64,000 nt of DNA from Kocuria sp. cx-455 (lineage in GTDB: Bacteria; Actinomycetota; Actinomycetes; Actinomycetales; Micrococcaceae), in contig NZ_JACXBS010000001.1 of the NCBI RefSeq assembly GCF_014698015.1, positions 186,001 to 250,000 of the forward strand, read 5' to 3'. The notes beneath the pieces were generated by a model that was not told the origin of the DNA, searched no databases, and worked only from the letters and a program-made list of their open reading frames with translations. Below, one piece after another: positions 8,686 through 16,972 of this stretch; the first letter of the stretch is position 1; each line of letters begins with the position of its first letter. Position numbers and translations under genes: made by a program.

Positions 8686-9585
8686 TCAACCCCAGACGGC
8701 CCGGGCCAGCCTCGGGGCGCCCAGCACGGGTTCTTGGCTCAGGACGGTCACGTCCAAGACGTCGGAATCCGCGAGAAGCTTCTTTAGTCCCTCGCCCACC
8801 GCAGTGCGGGCGAGTCCACCGCCCAGCACCACGGGCAAGGGCCCGCGGATGTGCCCCGCAACCGTGATGACCAGCGAGTGGAGCTCCTTCGCGGCGCGCT
8901 GTGTCAGATCCAATGCGGTTGCGTCACCGCTTGCGGCGTACTCCACCACCGTGCGGGACAGGCCCGCCCAGAAGGAACGCTCCGGGCGGTCGTGGAAGGC
9001 GGCAATGAGTTCAACGGGTTCGCGGACCCGAGACTGTTTCACAATCGCCCGGGCAAACGTGCTCGCAGGGGCATCGGGTTCGCATTGGTGTGCGCGCAGT
9101 ACGGCGCGGACGGCCTCACGGCCCAGCCAGTAGCCGCTACCCTCGTCGCCCAGGAGGTAACCCCAACCGCCGGCGCGGCGCTCGCGGCCGGTGGAGTCAA
9201 TGCCCCAGGCCACGGAGCCGGTCCCGGCAATCACCGAGATGCCGATGGTGTGACCACCCGCAGCAAGGATCAGGCGAGTGTCGTGCACGGCGGTGACGGG
9301 GACCTCGGAGGGCACCCGAAAAACGGAACGAATGAGAGCCTCGAGCCGGGCGGCGTCGGCGGGGGTGTCCACGCCGCCGGCGCCGGCGACCACGGGAACG
9401 GAAGGCCCAGCCCCCAGCTCACCGAACACGCCGCGCAAGGCTGAAGCGGCGGCGTCGGGCGAGACGTTTTGAACGTTGGCGCTGGGGCCCCTGGCATGGC
9501 GGACGGCCCGGCCATCGCGGAACAGCACCCCGCGTGTGGTGCTGCCGCCGATGTCCAGGCCGATCAGGTCGCCGGTGAAAGTCAC
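8686..9585 (-). CDS. BadF/BadG/BcrA/BcrD-type ATPase, probable N-acetylglucosamine kinase
   Basis: A 299-residue member of the ASKHA sugar-kinase group (COG2971 type). The phosphate-1 loop is DIGGSTTRGVLF near the N-terminus. A GTGSVAWG phosphate-2 loop and a GGWGYLLGDEGSGYWLG segment are characteristic of bacterial and animal N-acetylglucosamine kinases, and GGGLA near the C-terminus is the adenosine motif. It probably phosphorylates an amino sugar released from peptidoglycan or chitin. The GTG start (9585) overlaps the stop of the upstream ABM gene as GTGA, so the two are translationally coupled. No nag genes are nearby, so the substrate is inferred from family. Confidence 0.8.
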   Translation of the reverse strand: MTFTGDLIGLDIGGSTTRGVLFRDGRAVRHARGPSANVQNVSPDAAASALRGVFGELGAGPSVPVVAGAGGVDTPADAARLEALIRSVFRVPSEVPVTAVHDTRLILAAGGHTIGISVIAGTGSVAWGIDSTGRERRAGGWGYLLGDEGSGYWLGREAVRAVLRAHQCEPDAPASTFARAIVKQSRVREPVELIAAFHDRPERSFWAGLSRTVVEYAASGDATALDLTQRAAKELHSLVITVAGHIRGPLPVVLGGGLARTAVGEGLKKLLADSDVLDVTVLSQEPVLGAPRLARAVWG

Positions 9586-9902
9586 TGGACTTTCAGCTCA
9601 CCCATTTCATCCCAGCCGTCGCCGTCGATCTGGCGGGAAATGATGCGGGGAGTGGAGCTGAGGTACTGCGGAAACTGCTCGGTCATGGTGGTGAAGTGCT
9701 CGGATTTCACGTGGGCCTCGGCGGCGTCGTCGTTGAAGGCCTCCACGAGCACGTACTCGTTGGGGTTGTCGAGGCTACGTGACCAGTCGAACCACTTGTT
9801 GCCGGTCTCAGCGCGGGTGGCCTGGGTGAACTCCTGGACCAGCTGCGGCCAGTTGTCCGCGTGCTCGGGCTTCACGTCGAATTTCACAACGATAAAGATC
9901 AT
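9582..9902 (-). CDS. Antibiotic biosynthesis monooxygenase (ABM) domain protein
   Basis: A 106-residue ferredoxin-like alpha/beta-barrel protein. IFIVVKFDVKPEHADNW and the central YVLVEAFNDDAAEAHVKSEHF segment are the standard ABM/YgiN pattern, including the conserved H..S.HF stretch. Relatives act as quinol monooxygenases or as small-molecule-binding dimers, so the function is not settled. ATG 9902 has GAGGAGG about ten bases upstream. It is the first gene of a two-gene unit with the kinase (4-base overlap). Confidence 0.8.
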   Translation of the reverse strand: MIFIVVKFDVKPEHADNWPQLVQEFTQATRAETGNKWFDWSRSLDNPNEYVLVEAFNDDAAEAHVKSEHFTTMTEQFPQYLSSTPRIISRQIDGDGWDEMGELKVQ

Positions 9903-10000
9903 GGTGGGTGTGCCTCCTCGGGTTGCGGTCTTCTCCTCCAGCATATGGGTGGAGGCCGGTGATATCCGGGCACCTCGCGTCCCGCGAACGGGCGCATGCG

Positions 10001-10029
10001 AAAGGCCCCCGCCAGTGGCGGGGGCCTTT
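10001..10029. terminator. Strong bidirectional hairpin terminator
   Basis: AAAGGCCCCCGCC pairs perfectly with GGCGGGGGCCTTT around a 3-base loop (AGT). The A and T flanks give a T-tract on either strand. Given gene order it mainly ends transcription of the CsbD gene (minus strand, end at 10057) before the ABM/kinase unit. Confidence 0.88.
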
Positions 10030-10056
10030 CGGTCGAAAGATTGCGTGGTGCGGAAT

Positions 10057-10248
10057 CTAGTTCAGTCCGTCCTTCAGATTCTTACCGGCGTCTTTGACGT
10101 TCTCCACGGACTGCTTTGCGCCACCAGAAGCCTTCTGGGATGCGCCTTCAGCCTGCATATCGCGATTCTCCGTGGCATCACCAAGCTTTTCCTTGGCGGA
10201 TCCGGACGCTTTTTCCGCAGCATTACTAATTTTATCGCCGAGGCCCAT
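10057..10248 (-). CDS. CsbD-like stress protein
   Basis: A 63-residue, highly charged, Ala/Lys-rich protein (MGLGDKISNAAEK..KEKLGDATEN). It matches the CsbD family of small general-stress proteins: GlyAsp-Lys start, helical amphipathic repeat and C-terminal KNLKDGLN. Start ATG 10248 follows AAAGGAAG; an in-frame upstream extension is rejected because it is low complexity and lacks a site. It is followed directly by a strong terminator, so it is monocistronic. Molecular function is unknown for the family; expression is usually induced by general stress. Confidence 0.8.
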   Translation of the reverse strand: MGLGDKISNAAEKASGSAKEKLGDATENRDMQAEGASQKASGGAKQSVENVKDAGKNLKDGLN

Positions 10249-10389
10249 AAGCACTTCCTTTCGTAGAACGAACAGGTACCCATAATCTAGACGGACTTGG
10301 CTGGGAGGGGAAGAGCCAGCGCCTGAGATTTCGCCCAAAGCGTGCACCCAGCTCGCCTACGGATGCACAGCGAACAACGTCAGAGGCGG

Positions 10390-11349
10390 TTACTGATAGG
10401 ACACGAACCACGGCTTGGGCTCAAGGTTGTACGTCTGCTCCGGTGTGAACATGGGGGTGTCCTCGTCGTAGAAGTTCTTCCACGCCATGCGGATGCCCTC
10501 GGGCAGGCCCTGTTGCAGCACACCCCAGGTTTCCATCTTCAAGTCCGGGGTGCCGTGGCCGTCAGCGTGCAGCACCAGTTCCAGTTCGGGGTGGTCGGTC
10601 TTGATGTTCTCGCGATTCTGAATCATGGACATGGAGAATTGATGCAGGATCACGACCTTTTGCGGCAGGTTGTTCGCTGCCGTGAGCTCGGCCAGCCACT
10701 CGGTAGTCTCATTGATCTCATCCGCGGAGACCGAGCCGATTTGCTGCATGTGCACCTGGCCCGGGGCCAAACGCCATTCGGGATCCAGCGCCAGGCCAAC
10801 GTTGGGCCGTTTCAGGAGTTCCTCGTAGCGCTTGGCCTGAGTCAGGAAATCGGTGTGGCCGGGCTGCAGATCGAGCACCACGTACACGCCGTTCTTCTCG
10901 GCGGCCTCGATGTAGGGGATGAAGTGATCCACGGGAACCTCGTTGGAGTAGTTGCCGTCCGCTCCGGGTTCCGAAGAAGCCGCCGTCACAATGATCTCGA
11001 AGGCGGGAATGACCTTTTCTTCGCTGTACGGCTGGTACTGCTTGGCCAGTTCCACGGCCCGCTGCGCAGAGGCCTCCGGTCCCTGCTCACCCAGTGCGCC
11101 CAGCCCGGGCGTTCCGGGATGCCCGTAGAGCGCCACGAAGCGCCGGTCGGGGAACAGCTCGGTTCCGCCGCCGATCAACTCGGGCGGCTGGGTGGGCGAG
11201 GGCGTTGCCTCCGGTGATGCCGACGCCGCGGCGGTTGCGTTCTGCGTGCTGGGCGCCTGCTCTTGGGGTTCGGACTCCCCAGTGCCGCAACCGGAGAGCA
11301 GAAGGGCCGCGCAGGCGGCGGTGGCGAGAACGGCGGACAATCGGCGCAT
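10390..11349 (-). CDS. Lipoprotein of unknown function, TIM-barrel-like
   Basis: A 319-residue exported lipoprotein. The signal ends in LLLSGC with the lipidated cysteine at C21, followed by a Glu/Gln/Ser/Pro-rich spacer to about residue 65. The globular part contains ALYGHPGTPGLG, VIPAFEIIV, YVVLDLQPGHTDF, VGLALDPEWRL and KVVILHQF. These regularly spaced beta-strand/acidic motifs suggest a TIM barrel like a glycoside hydrolase, but I do not recognise the exact family. LDPEWRL and LQPGH would be candidate catalytic strands. It is divergent from a membrane-anchored protein at 11493, with a perfect palindrome between them. Confidence 0.7.
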   Translation of the reverse strand: MRRLSAVLATAACAALLLSGCGTGESEPQEQAPSTQNATAAASASPEATPSPTQPPELIGGGTELFPDRRFVALYGHPGTPGLGALGEQGPEASAQRAVELAKQYQPYSEEKVIPAFEIIVTAASSEPGADGNYSNEVPVDHFIPYIEAAEKNGVYVVLDLQPGHTDFLTQAKRYEELLKRPNVGLALDPEWRLAPGQVHMQQIGSVSADEINETTEWLAELTAANNLPQKVVILHQFSMSMIQNRENIKTDHPELELVLHADGHGTPDLKMETWGVLQQGLPEGIRMAWKNFYDEDTPMFTPEQTYNLEPKPWFVSYQ

Positions 11350-11415
11350 GATGCAAACACCTCAGGGGGGTAGGTCGGTCGCGGGGCGTCACCACTTGTC
11401 AGCATGCTGTCCATG

Positions 11416-11429
11416 TGGCGGTACCGCCA
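11416..11429. promoter_or_regulatory. 14-bp perfect palindrome in a divergent promoter region
   Basis: TGGCGGTACCGCCA sits in the 143-bp gap between the minus-strand lipoprotein (start 11349) and the plus-strand membrane protein (start 11493). It is a candidate shared operator. Confidence 0.35.
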
Positions 11430-11492
11430 GCCTATGCGTAAACAGTTAGGGCGCATGGGAACATGACAGTACTCATCCCCCCGGAGGTTTTC

Positions 11493-12488
11493 ATGAGCTC
11501 GTCCTACACACCCCCCTCGGGTCCGCAGGAGCCTTCGCAGGACGGCTCACCGGATCAAGGACCGCAGGAATACGTCCCGGCCTACGGTGCGCCCACAGCC
11601 CGCGAAGGCACATCCGTCAAGACGGCCATTCTGCTGATCGGTCTTGCGGCGCTCCTCGGCCTCCTGCTTCTCGGCGCTCTCCTGTGGGCGATCACCAGGG
11701 TTGCCCCCACGCTGCTTCCGGGTGGCGGCGGGGAGGACCTGCCGGCGCCCCCACCGACCACGGCGGTTGCCCAACCCACCGCGACCCAGGACCGCGAGTC
11801 GACGACGTCGCCGTCGGTGGCGGCGTCGAACGCACAGAGCCCCGCGAGAACCACCGAGCCCCCACGCGCCATGGCCCGGAGCGGCAACCTGGAGGTGCCC
11901 ACCGAGGGCGCCCTGTTCGGTAAGAAAGGCGCGTTCGAGGAGACAGTGCTGGAGGAGAAGAGTGAGTTCGCGATCGAGGTCCCGGATCACGACGGCCCGC
12001 TGTTGATCACCTGGTCCGTTGCCAGTGACCGCGAAAATGCCGGAGTTTTCCTCAATGCCTACGAAAGCAAGGGCGGGGACATGACCGAGCACCTGGGCGC
12101 CGTCAATAGCGGGCAGACGGGCATGATGCTGATCGACGCGGATCCGAATGCACCCAAAACCACGGTGATTTACCCCGAGGGCAACAGTGACACCGAATGG
12201 AAGGTTCAGGGGTTCCCCGCCTCCGAGATGCCGCGTGTCGAACGCGGCGCGGAGATCACCGGTGGCGGACCCGCAGTCGTGGTGCTCCCGGCCGGCGAGG
12301 AGCAGGACTATCGGTTCACCTCGGAGGAAGGCGTTCCCCGGGTTGAGGTGTATGACAAGGACGATCTGAGCAGCTGGACCCAGTTCGAATACGGAACGGG
12401 ACCCGTGGAACTGGATGTCACGGCGGGTTCTGCCGAGCAAGTCATCATGGTGCACGCGGACGGAGAGTGGACGCTGGAGCCACGCTGA
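11493..12488 (+). CDS. Single-pass membrane-anchored protein of unknown function
   Basis: 331 residues from ATG 11493, chosen because GGAGG lies at 11483-11487; an upstream ATG at 11463 has no site. The order is a Pro/Gln/Ser-rich cytoplasmic tail (1-38), one strong transmembrane helix (TAILLIGLAALLGLLLLGALLW), then a Pro/Thr/Ser/Ala-rich stalk (to about 135). An extracellular beta-rich domain follows, with repeated acidic turns and VVLPAGEEQDYRF. No known domain is recognised. The topology resembles surface proteins with a disordered wall-spanning stalk. It may work with the divergent lipoprotein at 10390-11349. Confidence 0.7.
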   Translation: MSSSYTPPSGPQEPSQDGSPDQGPQEYVPAYGAPTAREGTSVKTAILLIGLAALLGLLLLGALLWAITRVAPTLLPGGGGEDLPAPPPTTAVAQPTATQDRESTTSPSVAASNAQSPARTTEPPRAMARSGNLEVPTEGALFGKKGAFEETVLEEKSEFAIEVPDHDGPLLITWSVASDRENAGVFLNAYESKGGDMTEHLGAVNSGQTGMMLIDADPNAPKTTVIYPEGNSDTEWKVQGFPASEMPRVERGAEITGGGPAVVVLPAGEEQDYRFTSEEGVPRVEVYDKDDLSSWTQFEYGTGPVELDVTAGSAEQVIMVHADGEWTLEPR

Positions 12489-12506
12489 GGCCCATTCGCT
12501 GGACAC

Positions 12507-12941
12507 TCAGTCCAGTGAGATCTTCCGGAGTATATCCAGCAGGCTGGCGCGTTCCTTGTCGGAGAGGTTTGAGAGCGTGCAGTTCGATGATGCCTCCACG
12601 GCAACCTTCGCCTCCTGATAGAGCTTCTGCCCCTGCGCCGTGGGCACGATGATTTTGGAACGGCGGTCGCTGGGGTCGGTCTCACGGTGGACCAGGCCCC
12701 GCTTCTCCAGGGCATCCACGATCAGGACGATCTGGCTGGGATCCAGCACCAGGTGGTAGCTCAACTCGCGCTGAGTGGGGTGCTTCTTTCCGCACACCAA
12801 GGACAGCACCGAGTAGTGGCGCACCTTCAAGCCCAGATTTGCCAGGGACCGGTTGGCCGTGGCCGAGCCCAATGAACTGGCGCGCGCCATGAGAAACACG
12901 GGCTCTTGCGAAAGATCGGATTCCCTCAGTGTGTGCGGCAT
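12507..12941 (-). CDS. MarR-family transcriptional regulator
   Basis: A 144-residue winged-helix protein with the MarR layout. The recognition region is TQRELSYHLVLDPSQIVLIVDALEKRGLV, followed by the wing signature TDPSDRRSKIIVPTAQG and a C-terminal dimerisation helix. It is divergent from the SDR/amidohydrolase/acyl-CoA dehydrogenase/MaoC genes, with a 20-bp imperfect palindrome in the shared 121-bp gap. It is therefore the likely ligand-responsive regulator of that operon and of itself. The effector, perhaps a CoA thioester or an aromatic acid as in many MarR proteins of catabolic operons, is unknown. Confidence 0.88.
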   Translation of the reverse strand: MPHTLRESDLSQEPVFLMARASSLGSATANRSLANLGLKVRHYSVLSLVCGKKHPTQRELSYHLVLDPSQIVLIVDALEKRGLVHRETDPSDRRSKIIVPTAQGQKLYQEAKVAVEASSNCTLSNLSDKERASLLDILRKISLD

Positions 12942-12981
12942 GCGTCAATCGTACCGGCAAAACGCTAAGTAATGGAGAATA

Positions 12982-13001
12982 TTGATCATTGACATAATCA
13001 A
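12982..13001. promoter_or_regulatory. Candidate MarR operator
   Basis: TTGATCATTGACATAATCAA is an imperfect palindrome with TTGAT/ATCAA ends and 7 of 10 base pairs symmetric. It lies in the AT-rich centre of the divergent gap between the MarR gene and the SDR operon, the expected place for an autoregulated operator. Confidence 0.5.
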
Positions 13002-13062
13002 CGAAATACGATGCGATGGACACAGCACGTTGTGAACCGCAGCACTGAATTTGGGAGCAGAC

Positions 13063-13998
13063 ATGACTCAGTCACCACTGGCCGGCAAGGTCGCCATCGT
13101 CACCGGGTCGGGCCAAGGCCTGGGCCTGGCCTACGCCCAGGAACTCGCTCGGCAGGGCGCGTCCGTCGTGATCAATGACGTCAACCAGGACACCGCGGAC
13201 GCCGCCGTGGAATCCATCGTGGCCGAGGGCGGTAAGGCCGTGGCCGTCGTCGCCCCCGTGGGTGACACCGAGGCCGCAACCGCGCTGGTCAACGGCGCTG
13301 TGGATGCCTTCGGTCGCCTGGACATCCTGGTCAACAACGCCGGCGTGCTGCGCGACAAGTCACTGCTGAAGATGACCGACGAGGATTTCGATCTGGTCAT
13401 CAAGGTTCACCTGCGCGGCACCTTCACCTGCGTGCGCGAAACCTACCGCTACTTCAAGGAGAACGGCGTGGCCGGGCGCATCATTGCGATCGGTTCGCCC
13501 ACCGGCCAGTACGGCAACTTCGGCCAGACCAACTACGCGGCCGCCAAGGCGGGCATCGTGGGCATGGTCCGCACTTTCGCCCTGGAGATGAAGAAGGCCG
13601 GCGTCACCGCCAATGCCGTGATCCCCGTGGCCGCCACCGCCATGACCAAGACCATCCCGTTCTTCCAGAAAGCCGTGGAGGCCGATGAGCGCGGCGAGGC
13701 CATGCCTTCCTTCTTCCGACACGACCTGGGCTTCGGCACCGCCGCTGACGTTGCAGGCTTGATCACCTGGTTGGCTTCCGACGACGCCGCTGACGTCACC
13801 GGCCAGGCCATTGGTGCCGGTGGCGACCGCCTCCAGTTGTTCAGCCACCCGACTCCGCTGGTCACCGAGTACCGGGAGGGCGGCTGGAGCTACGAAGCCC
13901 TGGCCGAGCAGGCCCACGGTTTGTTCGAGGGAAAGCTGCAGACCTGCGGCGAGATGATGCCCCCGCTGCCCGAGGAACTTCAGCCCGCGCAGGGCTGA
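13063..13998 (+). CDS. SDR-family oxidoreductase, probable (3R)-hydroxyacyl-CoA dehydrogenase
   Basis: 311 residues, longer than a simple SDR because of a ~60-residue C-terminal tail. The cofactor motif is TGSGQGLG, followed by NNAG. The active site is S145, Y158 and K162 (S-13-Y spacing, YAAAK). The sequence resembles the dehydrogenase domain of peroxisomal MFE-2-type enzymes, which oxidise (R)-3-hydroxyacyl-CoA. This fits the MaoC hydratase in the same operon, since both use (R)-intermediates. It is the first gene of the operon, divergent from MarR; ATG 13063 is preceded by GGGAG. The exact substrate is unknown. Confidence 0.83.
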   Translation: MTQSPLAGKVAIVTGSGQGLGLAYAQELARQGASVVINDVNQDTADAAVESIVAEGGKAVAVVAPVGDTEAATALVNGAVDAFGRLDILVNNAGVLRDKSLLKMTDEDFDLVIKVHLRGTFTCVRETYRYFKENGVAGRIIAIGSPTGQYGNFGQTNYAAAKAGIVGMVRTFALEMKKAGVTANAVIPVAATAMTKTIPFFQKAVEADERGEAMPSFFRHDLGFGTAADVAGLITWLASDDAADVTGQAIGAGGDRLQLFSHPTPLVTEYREGGWSYEALAEQAHGLFEGKLQTCGEMMPPLPEELQPAQG

Positions 13999-14036
13999 AC
14001 CGCGGTCCGGACCGGTTGAACTGAAGGGAAATCACC

Positions 14037-15020
14037 ATGCGTTATGAATTCGGTGCAGAGCTCGCCCAGCGCGACGGCATTGACGTGCACGTGCACATCG
14101 AGTGCTCGGACCACGGCCACGCGTCACTGCCCCAGGCCCTGACGGACGCGTCTGCCAAGTACTTCAAGGCGGAGGATCGCTCCCCGTCGCTGGACACCAT
14201 TGCCGAGCGTTACCGCGAGTGGAATCTGGCCGCGGTCGTATTCACCGTGGACGCCACCACCGCACTGGGTCACGAGCCCAACTCGATCGAAGAAATCGCG
14301 GAAGGCGCAGCGCGCAACAACGACGTGCTGATTCCGTTCGGTTCCGTGGACCCGCTCCAGGTTCCGAAGGCCGTGGAACGCGCCCGGCAGTTGGTCGAGG
14401 AGTTCGGGGTCAAGGGTTTCAAGTTCCACCCGTCCCTGCAGGGCTTCGACCCCTCGGACGAGAAGTACTATCCGATCTACGAGGCCATCCAGGAGCTTGG
14501 CGTTCCGGCACTGTTCCACACCGGCCAGAACGGTATGGGTGCCGGCCTTCCGGGTGGTTACGGCATCAAGCTGGGCTACTCCAACCCGTTGCTGCTGGAC
14601 TCGGTGGCCGCTGACTTCCCGAACCTGCAGGTCATCATGGCCCACCCCTCGGTGCCGTGGCAGGAGGAAGCCAACTCGATCGCCACCCACAAGGCGAATG
14701 TGTGGATCGACCTGTCCGGATGGTCGCCCAAGTACTTCCCGGAGTCCCTGGTGCGCGCCTCCAACGCAATGCTTCAGGACAAGGTGCTCTTCGGCACCGA
14801 CTACCCGCTGATCACTCCGCAGAAGTGGCTGGGCGCCTTCGAGCAGCAGCGCTTCAAGGACCAGGTCAAGCCCAAGATCCTCAAGGGCAACGCCCTGCGG
14901 CTCTTCGGCCTCGGGGAACTCGAGGAGAGCTACGAACCCAGCGAGGGCGGCGTCGTCGCTGCGGCCAAGGCCTACGCCGCCGAGAAGGCGGCCCAGGCGC
15001 ACAAGGTGGAGCGCGCATGA
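14037..15020 (+). CDS. Amidohydrolase_2-family metal-dependent hydrolase/decarboxylase
   Basis: A 327-residue TIM-barrel enzyme. Metal-site motifs are in order: DVHVHIE near the N-terminus (HxH), GFKFHPSLQGF, LFHTGQNG, IMAHPS and the terminal FGTDYP aspartate. The group includes gamma-resorcylate decarboxylases and ring-product hydrolases as well as true amidases, so the reaction is open: decarboxylation, C-C hydrolysis or amide hydrolysis. The C-terminal Ala/Lys-rich tail is unusual. It overlaps the next gene by ATGA (15017-15020), showing tight coupling with the acyl-CoA dehydrogenase, so it probably prepares or trims the acyl-CoA precursor. Confidence 0.8.
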   Translation: MRYEFGAELAQRDGIDVHVHIECSDHGHASLPQALTDASAKYFKAEDRSPSLDTIAERYREWNLAAVVFTVDATTALGHEPNSIEEIAEGAARNNDVLIPFGSVDPLQVPKAVERARQLVEEFGVKGFKFHPSLQGFDPSDEKYYPIYEAIQELGVPALFHTGQNGMGAGLPGGYGIKLGYSNPLLLDSVAADFPNLQVIMAHPSVPWQEEANSIATHKANVWIDLSGWSPKYFPESLVRASNAMLQDKVLFGTDYPLITPQKWLGAFEQQRFKDQVKPKILKGNALRLFGLGELEESYEPSEGGVVAAAKAYAAEKAAQAHKVERA

Positions 15021-16186
15021 GCCAGCTGTACCCGGACTGCGATCCGTACGGCATTGCCGACCGGTTGAGCGCGGCCGAGCGCGCGCCCATCCTGCGGTTG
15101 CGCACGGTGCTCGAGAACGAGATCACGCCCCTGGTGGCCGAGTACTGGGAGAAGGGCGAGTTCCCCTATCAGATCGCGCCGTCCCTGTACGGGTTGAACC
15201 TCATGACCCCGGACGAGATCGAGGGTGCGCCGCGCTCGCTGTACCACGGGTTCCGGATCTTCGAACTGGCCCGCACAGACGCCTCCATGGCCACGTTCTA
15301 CACGGCGCAGGCGGGTCTGTTCCGCACCACGTGCCGCGTGGGAGCATCCCCGGAGCAGTTCGCGGAGCTCGACCCCAAGATCACCAGCTTCGAGACCACC
15401 GGTGTGTTCTGCCTGACCGAACCGGATCACGGTTCGGACATTGCCGGCGGGCTGGCCACCACGGCCGAACGCCAGGGTGAGGAGTGGATCCTCAACGGCG
15501 CCAAGCGCTGGATCGGCGGCGCGCTCACCGCCGATTACCTGGCCGTGTTCGCCCGCGACGTGGCCGACGGTCAGGTCAAGGCATTCCTCGTGGACCGCGA
15601 GGCACCCGGGGTGACGCTGGAGAAGATCCACGGCAAGACCGCCCTGCGCATGATGCAGAACGCGGACATCACCCTTGAGAACGTGCGCGTTCCCGAGGCG
15701 CAGCGGCTGCAGAACTGCAACTCGTTCAAGGATGTCGCAGCCATGCTGCGCGTGATGCGCTCGGACGTCGCGTGGATCGCCACCGGCATTCAGGCCGGCG
15801 CATACGAAGCTGCGCTGCGATACGTGCGTTCCCGCGAACAGTTCGGCAAGTCGCTGGGCAGTTTCCAGCTCGTGCAGGAGAAGCTCGCGCGCATGCTGGG
15901 CAACGTGACGGCGTCCCTGTCGATGGTCTCCGACCTCGCCGAGAAGCAGGATCGCGGTGAGTACCGGGACGAGGATTCCGCGCTCGCGAAGATGTGGATC
16001 GCACTGCGCATGCGCGAGACCGTGGCCCTGGCCCGCGAGGTGGTCGGCGGCAACGGGATCACGCTCGCGACCGACGTCGCCCGCTTCCACGCGGACGCCG
16101 AGGCCGTCTATTCCTACGAAGGCACCCACGAGATCAACGCGCTCGTGGTCGGCCGTTCCATCACCGGCAAGTCAGCTTTCGCCTGA
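15017..16186 (+). CDS. Acyl-CoA dehydrogenase, glutaryl-CoA dehydrogenase-like clade
   Basis: 389 residues from ATG 15017, which overlaps the preceding stop by four bases. It contains CLTEPDHGSDI and NGAKRWIGG for FAD and substrate binding, a REQFGKSLGSFQLVQEKLA helix, and the catalytic glutamate E368 in YEGTHEIN. It resembles the gcdH product at 3787-4974 in layout but differs in the substrate pocket region (HGKTALRMMQN in place of EPKLSMRASIQ), suggesting another acyl-CoA. It probably introduces the double bond that the adjacent MaoC hydrates. Confidence 0.85.
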   Translation: MSQLYPDCDPYGIADRLSAAERAPILRLRTVLENEITPLVAEYWEKGEFPYQIAPSLYGLNLMTPDEIEGAPRSLYHGFRIFELARTDASMATFYTAQAGLFRTTCRVGASPEQFAELDPKITSFETTGVFCLTEPDHGSDIAGGLATTAERQGEEWILNGAKRWIGGALTADYLAVFARDVADGQVKAFLVDREAPGVTLEKIHGKTALRMMQNADITLENVRVPEAQRLQNCNSFKDVAAMLRVMRSDVAWIATGIQAGAYEAALRYVRSREQFGKSLGSFQLVQEKLARMLGNVTASLSMVSDLAEKQDRGEYRDEDSALAKMWIALRMRETVALAREVVGGNGITLATDVARFHADAEAVYSYEGTHEINALVVGRSITGKSAFA

Positions 16187-16250
16187 TTCGCCGACGACGC
16201 CGCTCGCACCGTTGTGCGCGTCTCTGACTCACTATTGCAAGGAGAATGTC

Positions 16251-16712
16251 ATGACCGCCAAGACCGTAGTTTCCTTCGCCGACGTTGCCGATCTCGCCGG
16301 CAAGAACCTGGGCTTTTCCGAGTGGCGCGAGATCACCCAGGACCAGGTGAACCTCTTCGCGGACGCCACCGACGACCACCAGTGGATCCACACCGATCCG
16401 GAAAAGGCCGCATCCGGGCCGTTCGGCGCGCCGATCGCGCACGGTTTCCTGACCCTGTCGCTGCTGATCCCCATGTGGTCCGAGCTCTTCGACGTGTCCG
16501 ACGTGCAGACCAAGGTCAACTACGGCCTGGACAAGGTCCGCTTCACCTCACCCGTGAAGGTGGGCTCGCGCGTGCGCATGACCGTGACCATCACGGAGGT
16601 CTCCGAGGTCAAGGGCAACGGGCTGCACCTGGTGGCCGATGCGACCATCGAGATCGAGGGCGAAGAGCGCCCCGCCGTGGTGGCGCGTTTCCTGAACCGC
16701 TTCTACAAGTAG
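16251..16712 (+). CDS. MaoC-type (R)-specific enoyl-CoA hydratase
   Basis: A 153-residue single hot-dog protein of the usual length. The hydratase motif is FADATDDHQWIHTDPE, where D42 and H47 are the expected catalytic pair with 5-residue spacing, followed by GPFGAPIAHGFLTLSL. The start is ATG 16251 with AAGGAG at 16239-16244. It hydrates trans-2-enoyl-CoA to (R)-3-hydroxyacyl-CoA, the substrate type expected for the SDR at the head of the operon. It closes the four-gene unit; a long intergenic hairpin follows. Confidence 0.88.
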   Translation: MTAKTVVSFADVADLAGKNLGFSEWREITQDQVNLFADATDDHQWIHTDPEKAASGPFGAPIAHGFLTLSLLIPMWSELFDVSDVQTKVNYGLDKVRFTSPVKVGSRVRMTVTITEVSEVKGNGLHLVADATIEIEGEERPAVVARFLNRFYK

Positions 16713-16733
16713 GCGTCCTTCAGTTCTCGCGCC

Positions 16734-16817
16734 TCAGGGCCCGTTGGAACCCTCCGCCACACGTGAAGGCTCAGTAGAGCCTCCACGGCGTGGTGTGAAG
16801 GTTCTAACGGGCCCTGA
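16734..16817. repeat. 84-bp long imperfect hairpin after the MaoC gene
   Basis: Outer arms 16734-16751 (TCAGGGCCCGTTGGAACC) and 16800-16817 pair at 17 of 18 positions. The inner arms pair partly (CCACACGTG.AAGGCT with AGCC..CCACGGCGTGG). There is no T-tract on either side. It may be a terminator or a structured repeat; it has the architecture of the other long intergenic hairpins here. Confidence 0.6.
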
Positions 16818-16972
16818 CGTGTGTTCGAGGGTTCCAGCGGAACGCGGTGTGCAGGGCCCAACTCAGAGGAATGACGCTGAAGCTGCCACCTAAGAAATGT
16901 TTAGTGGTATGCATGGCAGGAGCATCGCGAACTGCGCGGGGCTTGCCGGGAGCGGCCGCAGAGGAGCGCACA

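Noticed and set aside
14657-15016. Extension of the acyl-CoA dehydrogenase into the amidohydrolase gene
   Set aside because: It reads in a wrong frame of a certain gene. ATG 15017 with ATGA coupling gives the normal family length.
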